Of a stretch of DNA of 40,873 nt, positions 17,472 to 27,050 are shown in pieces (position 1 is the stretch's first letter; each line of letters begins with the position of its first letter). The stretch is taken from assembly GCA_029937535.1 (NCBI GenBank), contig JAPYPT010000008.1, forward strand, positions 1-40,873, read 5' to 3'. The position numbers were made by a program, and so were the translations under genes. Below the pieces are notes generated by a model, which was not told the DNA's origin, did no database searches, and was given only the letters and a program-made list of their open reading frames with translations. Origin of the DNA: Alphaproteobacteria bacterium. GTDB taxonomy: Bacteria; Pseudomonadota; Alphaproteobacteria; GCA-2731375.

Positions 17472-19130
17472 ATGGCTATTCGAGAACTCTACCACGATGC
17501 CGCCACGATCGAAGCGCGGGTCGCGGCGGGCGAGTGGCGGAACCAGACCCTTGACGATTGCCTGCGCCGGCACGTGGCCGAGCGCGGTGAGCAACTGGTT
17601 ATGATCGACCGCAAATGGCGGCTCACCTTCGCCGAACTGGACCGCCTGGCACATCGGGCCGCCTGCGGGCTTTACCAATACGGTATCAGGCCGGGCGATG
17701 TCATCTCCATCCAGTTGCCGAATTGGGCGGAATGGCTGATCCTGCATTGCGCCGCCACCAAGCTTGGCGCCGTAACGAATTCGATCGGCGCCGTCTATCG
17801 CCAAAGTGAAGTCGGCTACATCCTGGGCTACGCCGAAACCGCTCTGTTGCTGATCCCCGATCGTTACCGCAACTTCGACTATACTGAAATGGTGGCCGAG
17901 CTCTGGCCGGATCTGCCCCATTTGAAGCATGTCTTCGTTGCCGGTGAAGAGGTCCCGAACAGCATGCGGCGTTTCGATGAGCTGTTGACGAAACCGTGGG
18001 AGGATGAGGTATCCGGCGCCACCATCGATCAGCTGCGCCCGGACCCGAACATGGTGGCAACCTTGATCTTCACTTCGGGCACGACGGCGGAGCCCAAGGG
18101 CGTCATGCACACCCACAACACAATGGGCGCCGGGACCGATCAATTGAACGACACGGTCGGTTTTGCGGCTGGCGATACCATCTTCATGGCGTCGCCAATA
18201 GGTCACACCACGGCCGTTATCGCCGGTGCGCGGCTGCCGGTGCAGTACGGGTTGACGGCCGTATGGCAGGAGCATTGGGATGCGGAAGCGGCTGTTGAGC
18301 TCATTCATGCGGAACGCTGCATCTATACCCTGTCGGCGACACCGTTCCTCCACGGTCTGATGAACGCGCCGAACGCCAACCGGGAAAAGCTACAAACCCT
18401 GAAGACTTTTGCCTGCGGCGGCGCGCCTATTCCAAGGGAGCTGGTCAGGCAGGCCGACGAAGATTTTGGCCTGTTCGTCTCGGCGATTTATGGCTCGTCG
18501 GAAACCCTGATCAACAGCGCGGTCTCTCCCGAGGCGCCCATGGTTCGGCGTTATAGCACCGATGGCCGGATTATTCCCGGCGTCGAAGGTCGCTTGGTGG
18601 ATCTCGAGACCGGGGAGCCGGCCGACCCCGATGACGAAGGCGAGCTGCAAATCTGGTCCGCCGCGCGGTATGCGGGTTATTACAAGGATCCTGAAACCAC
18701 CCGCCAGGTGAACCTCGAGGGCGGCTGGTATGCGACGGGCGATATTTGCACCTTGGACGCCGAGGGGTATGTCAATGTCGTCGGCCGCAAGAAAGACATG
18801 ATCATTCGCGGCGGCGCCAACATCTCCGCCCGCGAGATTGAGGAGCTGCTTTTCACTCATGCAAAAATCGTCAACGCCGCCTGCGTTGCCATGCCCGACC
18901 CGGTGCTCTCGGAGCGGGTCTGTGCCTATGTCATCTGCGCCCCGGGGGAAAGCCTGACGTTCGAAGAGATGGTAAGTTTCCTACGGGACAAGCGGATCAG
19001 CGCATGGAAATTGCCGGAGCGGCTCGAAATCCGCGACGAATTTCCCATGACGCCGAGCGGCAAGATTCAAAAATTCCTGCTCCGTCAGGAGATTGCGGAA
19101 TTAATTGGAGAGGCACAACTGATCCGCTGA
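17472..19130 (+). CDS. AMP-dependent acyl-CoA synthetase/ligase
   Basis: LIFTSGTTAEPKGVMHTHN P-loop; IYGSSET; GWYATGDICTLDAEGYVNVVGRKKDMIIRGGANISAREIE; TPSGKIQKFLLRQEI. Confidence 0.95.
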   Translation: MAIRELYHDAATIEARVAAGEWRNQTLDDCLRRHVAERGEQLVMIDRKWRLTFAELDRLAHRAACGLYQYGIRPGDVISIQLPNWAEWLILHCAATKLGAVTNSIGAVYRQSEVGYILGYAETALLLIPDRYRNFDYTEMVAELWPDLPHLKHVFVAGEEVPNSMRRFDELLTKPWEDEVSGATIDQLRPDPNMVATLIFTSGTTAEPKGVMHTHNTMGAGTDQLNDTVGFAAGDTIFMASPIGHTTAVIAGARLPVQYGLTAVWQEHWDAEAAVELIHAERCIYTLSATPFLHGLMNAPNANREKLQTLKTFACGGAPIPRELVRQADEDFGLFVSAIYGSSETLINSAVSPEAPMVRRYSTDGRIIPGVEGRLVDLETGEPADPDDEGELQIWSAARYAGYYKDPETTRQVNLEGGWYATGDICTLDAEGYVNVVGRKKDMIIRGGANISAREIEELLFTHAKIVNAACVAMPDPVLSERVCAYVICAPGESLTFEEMVSFLRDKRISAWKLPERLEIRDEFPMTPSGKIQKFLLRQEIAELIGEAQLIR

Positions 19131-19180
19131 CGGCGGTTCCGATTATCCACTGCCCAGTATCAATGACTTTTGGTCTTAGA

Positions 19181-20227
19181 TCAGGGTTTGACCACGACGC
19201 GCACCATTCCCGGCGGCCTTTGTTCCAGGATGTCCAGCGCATCCGGCGCATTATCCAAATCGATCACATGGCTCACGAGCCCGTCGAGCGGCAATTTTCC
19301 GCTCATCGCCATTTCAGCGACCGCGCGCAAGTCGGATAGGGTGGAGGCATAGCTGCCGACGATTTCGATCTCGCGCGTAACCAGCCCGGTATAGGTTGTC
19401 GCAAGGGCGACCTTTTCGTCGAGAATAGCGCCAAGGACGAGGCGTCCGCCACGGCGCAGCATGCGCAAGGCCTCGCTGGGCGCCGCCGCAGCGCCGCTGA
19501 AATCGATGACCGTGTCCATGCTGCCGGCCAACTCGCGCACGGCACGCCCGGCGCCCGCCAATCCCTGGACGATGGGAAAACCAAGGCCGGCGATACGCCG
19601 GGCCGTACTGTCGCTATGAACCACCGCAACGGCCTGTGATGAGGGGTCCAAGGCGCGGCTGATCCGCAATACATTCGTGCCGACGCCGCCCGCGCCGATA
19701 ACGGCGAGTTTGCCGCCAGGCGGAAGTGCCGCGCGTTTGACCGCGTGATAGGCCGTCGCCACGGCGTCGGGCAGCAAGGCGGCGAGCAGGGGGTCCAAGT
19801 CATCAACGGCGACAAGCCGGTCGGATCGCCAGATAAGCTCGTCGGATAATCCGCCCGGCCGGTGGATGCCCAGCATCTCGCCCGAGGCACACTGATGTTC
19901 CCGGCCGGTCTTGCAAGGATCGCACGCGCCGCAGGGCAGCAAGGGATGAAGGATTACGGTTGTCCCCGGGGGCAGGTCGGCGTCAGGGTCGGCCTCCAAA
20001 ATCCGCGCGGCGACTTCGTGTCCCGGATAAACCGGGTATGCCGCGCCGGCCGGCATTTTCATGCCGTGAAGCAGGTGAAGATCAGTGCCGCAAACGCCGC
20101 AAGCAAGCACCTGTAACCTGCTCCACCCCGCAGGCCTGTCGTGACGCGCCGTTTCCAGAACCGAGACGCTTCCAGGCGATATGGCGACCCGGCGGACCCG
20201 AGGATCCGATTTCGCATCGTTCATCAC
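19181..20227 (-). CDS. Zinc-dependent alcohol dehydrogenase family protein
   Basis: CGVCGTDLHLLHG, YPVYPGHEVAARI, CGACDPCKTGREHQC structural Zn motif, GAGGVGTNVLRIS. Confidence 0.95.
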   Translation of the reverse strand: MMNDAKSDPRVRRVAISPGSVSVLETARHDRPAGWSRLQVLACGVCGTDLHLLHGMKMPAGAAYPVYPGHEVAARILEADPDADLPPGTTVILHPLLPCGACDPCKTGREHQCASGEMLGIHRPGGLSDELIWRSDRLVAVDDLDPLLAALLPDAVATAYHAVKRAALPPGGKLAVIGAGGVGTNVLRISRALDPSSQAVAVVHSDSTARRIAGLGFPIVQGLAGAGRAVRELAGSMDTVIDFSGAAAAPSEALRMLRRGGRLVLGAILDEKVALATTYTGLVTREIEIVGSYASTLSDLRAVAEMAMSGKLPLDGLVSHVIDLDNAPDALDILEQRPPGMVRVVVKP

Positions 20228-20308
20228 GGGGCTCCCAGCCTGGTAATTGACGAATATTCCCTTATTGCAGGCATGCTATTAAACAAGCCGGGAGTGACGA
20301 AATAAGTC

Positions 20309-20320
20309 AATATGGCCATA
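20309..20320. promoter_or_regulatory. 12-bp palindrome ATATGGCCATAT in divergent promoter region
   Basis: Perfect palindrome between the divergent ADH and acyl-CoA dehydrogenase genes. Confidence 0.4.
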
Positions 20321-20407
20321 TGGATTTTTCTGAACGGCTATAATTAAGAACAACGTGCGGTCGCTGGTCTGCCGGGCCAACGTGATGCGACGAATGGAGA
20401 GAACACG

Positions 20408-21526
20408 ATGAGTGGTGTAGTAGAGTTGGATGCGTTTCGGAAATTTTTCCTCGAAGACATGGAAAAGGCTTACCCGGAGATCGAGCGCACTGACATCCTC
20501 CCCGAAGCGTTACATCGCCGGGCGGCCGACGTGGGTTGTTACCGGCTTACGATGCCCGTCGAATATGGCGGCTATGGCATGGGGATAATGGCTTTTCTCC
20601 CCTATCTGGAAGCCGCCGCCGAAGGACCTGGCATCGGCCGCATGCTGGTGCATTTGACCAACGGTACCTGGCAGCCGTTACGGATGTTCGGAAACGAAGC
20701 GCAACGGGCGATCATTCCGAAGATTGCCACGGGCAAGGCTGTCGTGGCTTTCTGCCTGACGGAAAAGACCGGCGGCACCGGCCGCGACTTGAAATCGAGA
20801 GCAATACGCGACGGCGATGCTTGGCGGATTAGCGGCGAAAAGCACCTGATCACGTTCGCCGACCGCGCGACGCATTTCATCTTGGTGGCTGCCTCTGATA
20901 CCAAGGGCGCCAAAGACTCGCTCACCGCCTTTTTGGTGAAGCGCGACACACCGGGCTTCGAGATCGACGCGTCACAGCACACAATGGGCATGCATGGAAC
21001 CGGGCATGCGTTTTTGCGCTACGAGAACATGGAAGTCGCGGATGAGTACAGGCTCGGTGAGGTGGGTCAGGGGCTCGAAGTGGCACTGAGTTTTCTTGAC
21101 TACAGTCGCGTGTCGCTTTCGATCTGCATGGTTGGACTTGCCCAGCGCGCGTTGGACGAGGCCGTTGCCTTTGCCAGGAACCGCGTCACCTTCGGCAGGC
21201 CGATCTCCACGCGCCAAGCCATCCAGGGGCATATCGCGAACATGCATTCGGAAATAGAGGCCGGGCGACATCTGGTCGGACACGCCGCCCGAATATGCGA
21301 AGACGGCGGGGATTACACGGCCGCCGCCGCCACCGCAAAACTATTCTGCCTTAACATGGTGGGGCGGGTGACCGACCTTTCGCTGCGGGTTCATGGCGGA
21401 TTTGGTTATACCAAGGAAGCAGCGATCGAACGAATTTATCGAGACGCGCGCGGTTTCTGGTTCGAGGAAGGCACGGCGGAAATCCAGGAACTTGTCGTCG
21501 CGCGGCACGTGTTGGCGGAGAACTAG
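20408..21526 (+). CDS. Acyl-CoA dehydrogenase family protein
   Basis: AFCLTEKTGGTGRDLKSRAI, FLDYSRVSLSICMVGLAQRALDEAVAFARNRVTFGRPIS, LRVHGGFGYTKEAAIERIYRDARGFWFEEGTAEIQ. Confidence 0.96.
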   Translation: MSGVVELDAFRKFFLEDMEKAYPEIERTDILPEALHRRAADVGCYRLTMPVEYGGYGMGIMAFLPYLEAAAEGPGIGRMLVHLTNGTWQPLRMFGNEAQRAIIPKIATGKAVVAFCLTEKTGGTGRDLKSRAIRDGDAWRISGEKHLITFADRATHFILVAASDTKGAKDSLTAFLVKRDTPGFEIDASQHTMGMHGTGHAFLRYENMEVADEYRLGEVGQGLEVALSFLDYSRVSLSICMVGLAQRALDEAVAFARNRVTFGRPISTRQAIQGHIANMHSEIEAGRHLVGHAARICEDGGDYTAAAATAKLFCLNMVGRVTDLSLRVHGGFGYTKEAAIERIYRDARGFWFEEGTAEIQELVVARHVLAEN

Positions 21527-21650
21527 AAAATTTCTTCCGGAGCGTCGCCCACGGTCAGACCTAATGGAGCATCCACGGCAGCTCCCTGTCGATTGGTCTC
21601 AGGCCGTCGATACACTCCGGCCGGAAAAGTTGCTCGAACTTAAAGGTTTT

Positions 21651-21689
21651 AGCGCATGGCCTCGCGTCCAATTGAACGCGACATGCGCT
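21651..21689. repeat. Intergenic palindromic element
   Basis: AGCGCATG-gcc-TCGCGT-ccaattga-ACGCGA-CATGCGCT: 14-bp stem with a 3-nt bulge. Confidence 0.7.
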
Positions 21690-21713
21690 AGCCTCAATTT
21701 TTCCACTTTGCCT

Positions 21714-22643
21714 TCATTTTCCGAGCCGCGCTTCACGCACCGCGATGTACAGCGTGCTTCCAACAATGAGAGCGGCTCCGAGCAGCGTTTGCAACGAGGG
21801 CAATTCGGCAAAGAACAGCATGCCGATTGCGGCGGCAAATAACAGACGGCTGTACTCGAAGGGCGCGACCGCGGTTGCCTCGCCAACCCGGAGGCTATTC
21901 ACCATACAGCTCTGTCCCCAAGCGGAGAACAGACCCATGAGCGCGACGACCCCGAGTTCGCCGAAGGTGGGAGTCTTCCAGATCACCGCGGTGGGAATAG
22001 CGGCGATGAACCCAATGATGAGATAAGACCACACCAAAATACGAAGCGGCGGCTCCGTGGATGTCAGGCGTTTGATCATTGTCGTTACCCCCGCCGCGAA
22101 AAGAGCGGCGACCACTCCGACAATGGTCCATGGGTCGAGGCCGGTGGCGCCGGGTTGTACACATAAGACGACGCCTAGGAAGCCGATACAGGTGGCCATC
22201 GTTCTCCGCCAGCGTACGACCTCGCCAAGGAACAACACCGCCAAGAGGATCATGAACAGCGTGCGGGTGAAGCCAAGCGTGGTAGCCAACGTCAGATCAA
22301 GGTGAGCCAATGAAAGCATCATCGTCGCGATACCGCAGATCCCGATCAGGCTGCGCAGCACATGTGCGCCGGCTCGTTCGGTACGAAAAAATCCTGATGG
22401 CGAGCGGAGGATAGCCGGCGAAATGACGAGCATGGCGAAAATGGCCCGTAAGAACACGATCTCGAATATAGGCATCGTCCGCGCCGAGACCTTGATGCAC
22501 ACAGTCATGCCAGTGAAGCCGACTCCCGCCAACAGCATCCATAGTGCACCACGGACATTGCCTGGCAGGCCTTCCCATCGGCGCAGTAGCGGCGCCAAAA
22601 TTCGGGTTGCTTGTACGTGCACGGCTATCCTTAAAATCCCCAA
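21714..22643 (-). CDS. EamA/DMT-family transporter
   Basis: Hydrophobic protein with two EamA halves: LLAGVGFTGMTVCIKV..., LGFTRTLFMILLAVLFLGEVVRWRRTMATCIGFLGVVLCVQPG, SLQTLLGAALIVGSTLYI. Confidence 0.93.
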   Translation of the reverse strand: MGILRIAVHVQATRILAPLLRRWEGLPGNVRGALWMLLAGVGFTGMTVCIKVSARTMPIFEIVFLRAIFAMLVISPAILRSPSGFFRTERAGAHVLRSLIGICGIATMMLSLAHLDLTLATTLGFTRTLFMILLAVLFLGEVVRWRRTMATCIGFLGVVLCVQPGATGLDPWTIVGVVAALFAAGVTTMIKRLTSTEPPLRILVWSYLIIGFIAAIPTAVIWKTPTFGELGVVALMGLFSAWGQSCMVNSLRVGEATAVAPFEYSRLLFAAAIGMLFFAELPSLQTLLGAALIVGSTLYIAVREARLGK

Positions 22644-22949
22644 CCAGCCACGTCTGCCGTTACGATTGTCGTCAGTCTACGTTGTATCCCTTCCGCCATG
22701 GACCGAAGTGTAGCCGTCACGGTTATGGGAATCCATGCCGATCAGTAAATCGCCCAATGTCGGCTTCTAATAGATTTTGTTGATACTGGCTCCTAACCGC
22801 AATTTCCGTTCTTCACTCTTTAGCGAGCTTTTGCTACTAGTCTGAATGCCCGGCCTTGCGAAGGCTACGCCCACGACCGCGTTGCTGCCAATAGCAGGCG
22901 CGAAAGCAACAATCACCGCTACATCGTACCGAAGACCGACCCCAAACGA

Positions 22950-23093
22950 TCAATGATCCGCCGCGCCAGCCGGGGCTGCATCGTCAAAGTAGGTTGTCGC
23001 CTCGGCGATCGCGTGGTGGCGCGGCATAAATCCCCGGACCGTCATGTCCTCGATCATGCTTTGGCGCAAGGGGCTAATAGCTTTGTCGGTCAT
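22950..23093 (-). pseudogene. Truncated N-terminal remnant of a site-specific (tyrosine-type) integrase
   Basis: Minus strand reads MTDKAISPLRQSMIEDMTVRGFMPRHHAIAEATTYFDDAAPAGAADH-stop. First ~20 residues (SPLRQxMIEDMTVR) resemble the N-terminus of integrases associated with IS91-type elements; the rest diverges and stops early. Confidence 0.6.
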
Positions 23094-23298
23094 GGTTCTG
23101 CTCTTGTGTTGAGTGAGGTTCGGAAAACCCTAAATCGCAACACAGGGCGGGCCCGCCCGTTATCGCGCGGTCCTCACCACACGCCGACAAAAATTATCGC
23201 GAGAGCGATTTAGTTCGTTGGCACATTTCTGCCGTAAATTTAATATGTGCCGCAACCCTATATGTAGTGGGTGTCTGAATTAACCGGCTCGGCACGGT

Positions 23299-24138
23299 TT
23301 ACTCGTTGACGGTACGTTCCGATTGATAGAACGACCAGATCAGCCCGAGCCCCGCGCCGTAGGTCAGATCTTCGCGGAACAGGGGGCTATTTTCGTTGGC
23401 GGCGCCATGGTGGCTATCGGCATCGCCGATCAGGAACAGGCGCAGGTGTTTACCCAGGGGATAGAGCAGGGACAGGCGCAGGCGGCTGCCCAGATAACCG
23501 GCCTCGGCATCGAACAGGGCGCGCGTCGCCGTGACGAAGGGCGCGTCAACCTGATAGAAAAAATCCTGCAGGTCCTCGCTGGCATAGGTCGCTGACAGGC
23601 CCAGCTTTAACTTGATACCGGATTGGAGAAAATTTTTGTGCTGGTAGGCGATTTGCGGCTCGGCCAGGTAACCGCGATGCTCCAGGGAGGAAAAATCCGT
23701 CGAGAAAACGGCGCGGAGCGGCAGTTCAAGATCAATTTTCGCCCATTTTGTCGCCCGTGCGATGGTCCATTGAATGCGCGGGCCAAATGCGGCCAGGTGA
23801 TCCAGGTCCGGCATGCCGCGGCGGGCATCGTTGTCATCGGAATCGGCATCCAACGAACCGGACAGCGAAACATCCAGTTCGAAATCCCGGCTGTGAATGA
23901 ACCGGCCCCGCAGCAGCCCCTTGCTGTCGGAGCGGAAAAAATCGCCGCGGTAGATCGGAAATGGCAGCGCGATGCCGTTGAAATGATTCTGCCCCGCCGC
24001 CGGGTAGTCCGGCAAATATCCCACGCCGGCGGCCAGACCCAATTCGAACAGGGGTTTTTCTTCCGCCATCGCCCCTAACGGCGCAAGGATCAGGATCGCT
24101 GCCAGAGCCAGGGATTTGCAGATTGTGGTGTGGGCCAT
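23299..24138 (-). CDS. MipA/OmpV family outer membrane protein
   Basis: Signal peptide, ELGLAAGVGYLPDYPAAGQNHFNGIALPFPIYRGDFFRSD, beta-barrel pattern. Confidence 0.88.
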   Translation of the reverse strand: MAHTTICKSLALAAILILAPLGAMAEEKPLFELGLAAGVGYLPDYPAAGQNHFNGIALPFPIYRGDFFRSDSKGLLRGRFIHSRDFELDVSLSGSLDADSDDNDARRGMPDLDHLAAFGPRIQWTIARATKWAKIDLELPLRAVFSTDFSSLEHRGYLAEPQIAYQHKNFLQSGIKLKLGLSATYASEDLQDFFYQVDAPFVTATRALFDAEAGYLGSRLRLSLLYPLGKHLRLFLIGDADSHHGAANENSPLFREDLTYGAGLGLIWSFYQSERTVNE

Positions 24139-24249
24139 ATGGGTCTTCCGGACAATTCAAGCGGGTGGCCCCTTCTAACAAATAACCAGCCAAAAAGGCA
24201 AAACAGATTGCCTCCACTCCTAAATTTTGGGGGTGCGACAGCATGCCGC

Positions 24250-24277
24250 TTGACATGATTTTAACATTTGCTATTTA
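24250..24277 (+). promoter_or_regulatory. Sigma70-type promoter of suf operon
   Basis: TTGACA (24250-24255), 16-bp spacer, TATTTA (24272-24277). Confidence 0.65.
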
Positions 24278-24283
24278 AACAGT

Positions 24284-24294
24284 ACTAAATTAGT
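24284..24294. promoter_or_regulatory. IscR/Rrf2-type operator ACTAAATTAGT
   Basis: Matches ACTRWWWYAGT core of the E. coli IscR type-1 consensus; lies at the expected transcription start of the suf operon. Confidence 0.65.
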
Positions 24295-24313
24295 CCCTTT
24301 TATGAGGTGGCAG

Positions 24314-24820
24314 ATGATCCGCTTGAACAAAATGACAGATTACGCCGTCGTCATGCTGAGCCATATGGCCGCCGACGATGGCAAAGTGGTGACATCGGCG
24401 CAGATGGCCCAGGAATCCGGCGTCCCCCTGCCCTCCGCCACGAAATTGATGAAACAATTGAGCAAGGCGGAAATTTTGACCTCCCAACGCGGCGCCGGTG
24501 GCGGTTACATCTTGAAACGGCCGCCAACGGCGATCACCGTGGCGGACATCGTCGTTGCCCTGGAGGGCCCCATTGCCCTGACCGCCTGCATCGACGGGGC
24601 GGATACCTCGTGCGATGCGATGTCTCTTTGCGCCATGAGCGGCCATTGGAACAAGGTCAACGGGGCCATACAGGTCGCTTTGGAAAGCGTCACCCTGGCC
24701 GATATGATCCCCACGCCCTTCACCTTCGAACCGGCGCCCAAGGAACTGATAAATAAGCTTAAAATAGCCTCACAAGAGACTGATAATAATACCATATCGA
24801 CAACCGTAAGGACTCCATGA
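24314..24820 (+). CDS. Rrf2 family SUF system Fe-S cluster regulator
   Basis: MIRLNKMTDYAVVMLSHMA, VPLPSATKLMKQLSKAEILTSQRGAGGGY, three-Cys C-X7-C-X5-C segment. Start 24314 follows GAGGTGG. Confidence 0.92.
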   Translation: MIRLNKMTDYAVVMLSHMAADDGKVVTSAQMAQESGVPLPSATKLMKQLSKAEILTSQRGAGGGYILKRPPTAITVADIVVALEGPIALTACIDGADTSCDAMSLCAMSGHWNKVNGAIQVALESVTLADMIPTPFTFEPAPKELINKLKIASQETDNNTISTTVRTP

Positions 24821-26278
24821 ATGAGTTATTCCGCGGAAACGGCCGAACAGGTCTCTTCGATTGCCGGCGATAAGTACAAATACGGTTTCGTAACCGATAT
24901 CGAGACCGAGTTGGCGCCCAAGGGCCTGAATGAGGACATCATTCGGTTTATTTCGGCCAAAAAGAACGAGCCGGAGTGGTTGCTGAAATGGCGCCTGCGG
25001 GCCTACGAGCGCTGGCTGGGGATGGAGGAGCCGAGTTGGGGCAAGGTTGATTACCCGGAAATCGATTTTCAGGACGCCTATTATTACGCAGCGCCGAAAT
25101 CCATGGAAAATGCCCCCAAAAGCCTGGATGAAGTCGATCCGGAACTGCTGCGCACCTACGAAAAGCTGGGCATTCCCTTGCACGAACAGGCCATGCTGGC
25201 CGGCGTGGCGGTGGATGCGGTGTTCGATTCCGTCTCGGTGGCGACCACGTTCCGCAAGGAACTGGCCAAGGCCGGGGTAATTTTCTGTCCCATTTCCGAG
25301 GCGGTGCGGGAATACCCCGAACTGGTGCAAAAGTATTTGGGCTCGGTCGTGCCCTATTCCGATAATTTTTACGCGACGCTGAATTCCGCCGTCTTTACCG
25401 ATGGATCCTTCGTCTACATCCCCAAGGGCGTGCGTTGCCCCATGGAATTATCGACTTATTTCCGCATCAACGAGGCCAATACGGGGCAGTTCGAGCGGAC
25501 CTTGATTATCGCCGACGAAGGCAGCTACGTCTCATACCTTGAGGGCTGCACGGCGCCGCAACGGGACGAAAACCAGCTCCATGCCGCCGTGGTGGAACTG
25601 GTATTGATGGACGATGCCGAGATCAAATATTCCACGGTGCAGAATTGGTATCCGGGCGATGCGAATGGCAAGGGCGGGATTTATAATTTCGTGACCAAGC
25701 GGGCCGCCTGCCGGGGCCGTAACTCAAAGGTATCCTGGACCCAGGTCGAGACCGGCTCCGCCATCACCTGGAAGTATCCGAGCTGTATTTTACAGGGCGA
25801 CAATTCCGTGGGTGAATTTTATTCCGTCGCCATCACCAACAACCTGCAACAGGCCGATACGGGCACCAAGATGATCCATATTGGCAAAAATACCTCCTCC
25901 ACCATCATCGCCAAGGGTATTTCGGCCGGGCGTAGCCAGTCCACCTACCGCGGTCTGGTGCGCATGCAGCCGGGCGCCTCGGGCGGGCGCAATTATACCC
26001 AGTGCGACAGCCTGCTGATCGGCGATCAATGCGGCGCCCACACGGTGCCCTATATCGAAAACCGCAACCGCACGGCAACCATAGAGCACGAGGCGACGAC
26101 GGCGAAAATCAGCGAGGATCAATTGTTCTATTGCCGCCAAAGGGGGCTATCGGATGAAGAGGCCCTGGGCATGATCGTCAACGGTTTTTGCAAGCAGGTA
26201 CTACAGGAATTACCCATGGAATTCGCGGTCGAGGCACAAAAACTGGTCGCCATCTCCTTGGAAGGCAGCGTTGGTTAG
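24821..26278 (+). CDS. sufB: Fe-S cluster assembly protein SufB
   Basis: [96 protein letters not shown]. Confidence 0.98.
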   Translation: MSYSAETAEQVSSIAGDKYKYGFVTDIETELAPKGLNEDIIRFISAKKNEPEWLLKWRLRAYERWLGMEEPSWGKVDYPEIDFQDAYYYAAPKSMENAPKSLDEVDPELLRTYEKLGIPLHEQAMLAGVAVDAVFDSVSVATTFRKELAKAGVIFCPISEAVREYPELVQKYLGSVVPYSDNFYATLNSAVFTDGSFVYIPKGVRCPMELSTYFRINEANTGQFERTLIIADEGSYVSYLEGCTAPQRDENQLHAAVVELVLMDDAEIKYSTVQNWYPGDANGKGGIYNFVTKRAACRGRNSKVSWTQVETGSAITWKYPSCILQGDNSVGEFYSVAITNNLQQADTGTKMIHIGKNTSSTIIAKGISAGRSQSTYRGLVRMQPGASGGRNYTQCDSLLIGDQCGAHTVPYIENRNRTATIEHEATTAKISEDQLFYCRQRGLSDEEALGMIVNGFCKQVLQELPMEFAVEAQKLVAISLEGSVG

Positions 26279-26282
26279 GAAA

Positions 26283-27047
26283 ATGCGTAACATGTTGGAA
26301 ATTAAGGGCCTGCACGCCACCGTGGACGGCACGGAAATTCTCAAGGGCATCGATCTGACCATTGGGGCCGGGGAAGTGCATGCCATTATGGGTCCGAACG
26401 GCTCGGGCAAAAGCACCCTGTCTTATGTTCTTTCGGGACGGGACGGCTATGATATCACCGCCGGCTCGATCACCTATAAGGGCCAGGATCTCACCCAATT
26501 GTCGATCGAGGAGCGGGCGGCGGAAGGTTTGTTCCTGGGCTTTCAATACCCGGTCGAACTGCCCGGTGTCTCCTCCACCACTTTCCTGAAAACCGCCCTG
26601 AACGCCATACGCCGCCATCGCGGCGAAGAGGAGTTGGACGCGGCGCAATTCATGAAGCGCCTGCGCCAACATACCAAGACCCTGAATATCTCCGACGACA
26701 TGCTGCGCCGGGGCGTCAACGAAGGGTTTTCGGGCGGTGAGAAAAAACGCAACGAAATCCTGCAAATGGCCTTGCTGGAGCCATATCTGGCGGTGCTGGA
26801 CGAGACCGACAGCGGCCTTGATATCGATGCCCTGAAAGTCGTGGCCGAGGGGGTCAACGCCTTGCGGGGCCCGGCCCGCGCCTTGCTGGTGATCACCCAT
26901 TACCAGCGCCTGTTGGATTACATTGTCCCAGACTATGTCCATGTGCTGGCCCAGGGGCGCATCGTGCGCTCGGGCGGCAAGGAACTGGCCATGGAGCTGG
27001 AGGAAAACGGTTACGGCGAATATCTTGGCGACGAAAAGGCAGCCTAG
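26283..27047 (+). CDS. sufC: Fe-S cluster assembly ATPase SufC
   Basis: IMGPNGSGKSTLSYVLSGRDGYDITAGSI, GFSGGEKKRNEILQMALLEPYLAVLDETDSGLDIDALKVVAEGVN. Confidence 0.98.
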   Translation: MRNMLEIKGLHATVDGTEILKGIDLTIGAGEVHAIMGPNGSGKSTLSYVLSGRDGYDITAGSITYKGQDLTQLSIEERAAEGLFLGFQYPVELPGVSSTTFLKTALNAIRRHRGEEELDAAQFMKRLRQHTKTLNISDDMLRRGVNEGFSGGEKKRNEILQMALLEPYLAVLDETDSGLDIDALKVVAEGVNALRGPARALLVITHYQRLLDYIVPDYVHVLAQGRIVRSGGKELAMELEENGYGEYLGDEKAA

Positions 27048-27050
27048 ATC

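Noticed and set aside
17246-17473. Minus-strand ORF ...ALEHHIQQASENLNTIVIGHAKIVTPAAGKTVRDGDACRLDVE
   Set aside because: Considered as a gene remnant, but I could not match it to a family and it overlaps the promoter region of the acyl-CoA synthetase; insufficient evidence.
22953-23213. 86-aa plus-strand ORF in the scar region
   Set aside because: The minus strand gives a recognisable integrase N-terminus; the plus-strand reading has no family resemblance.
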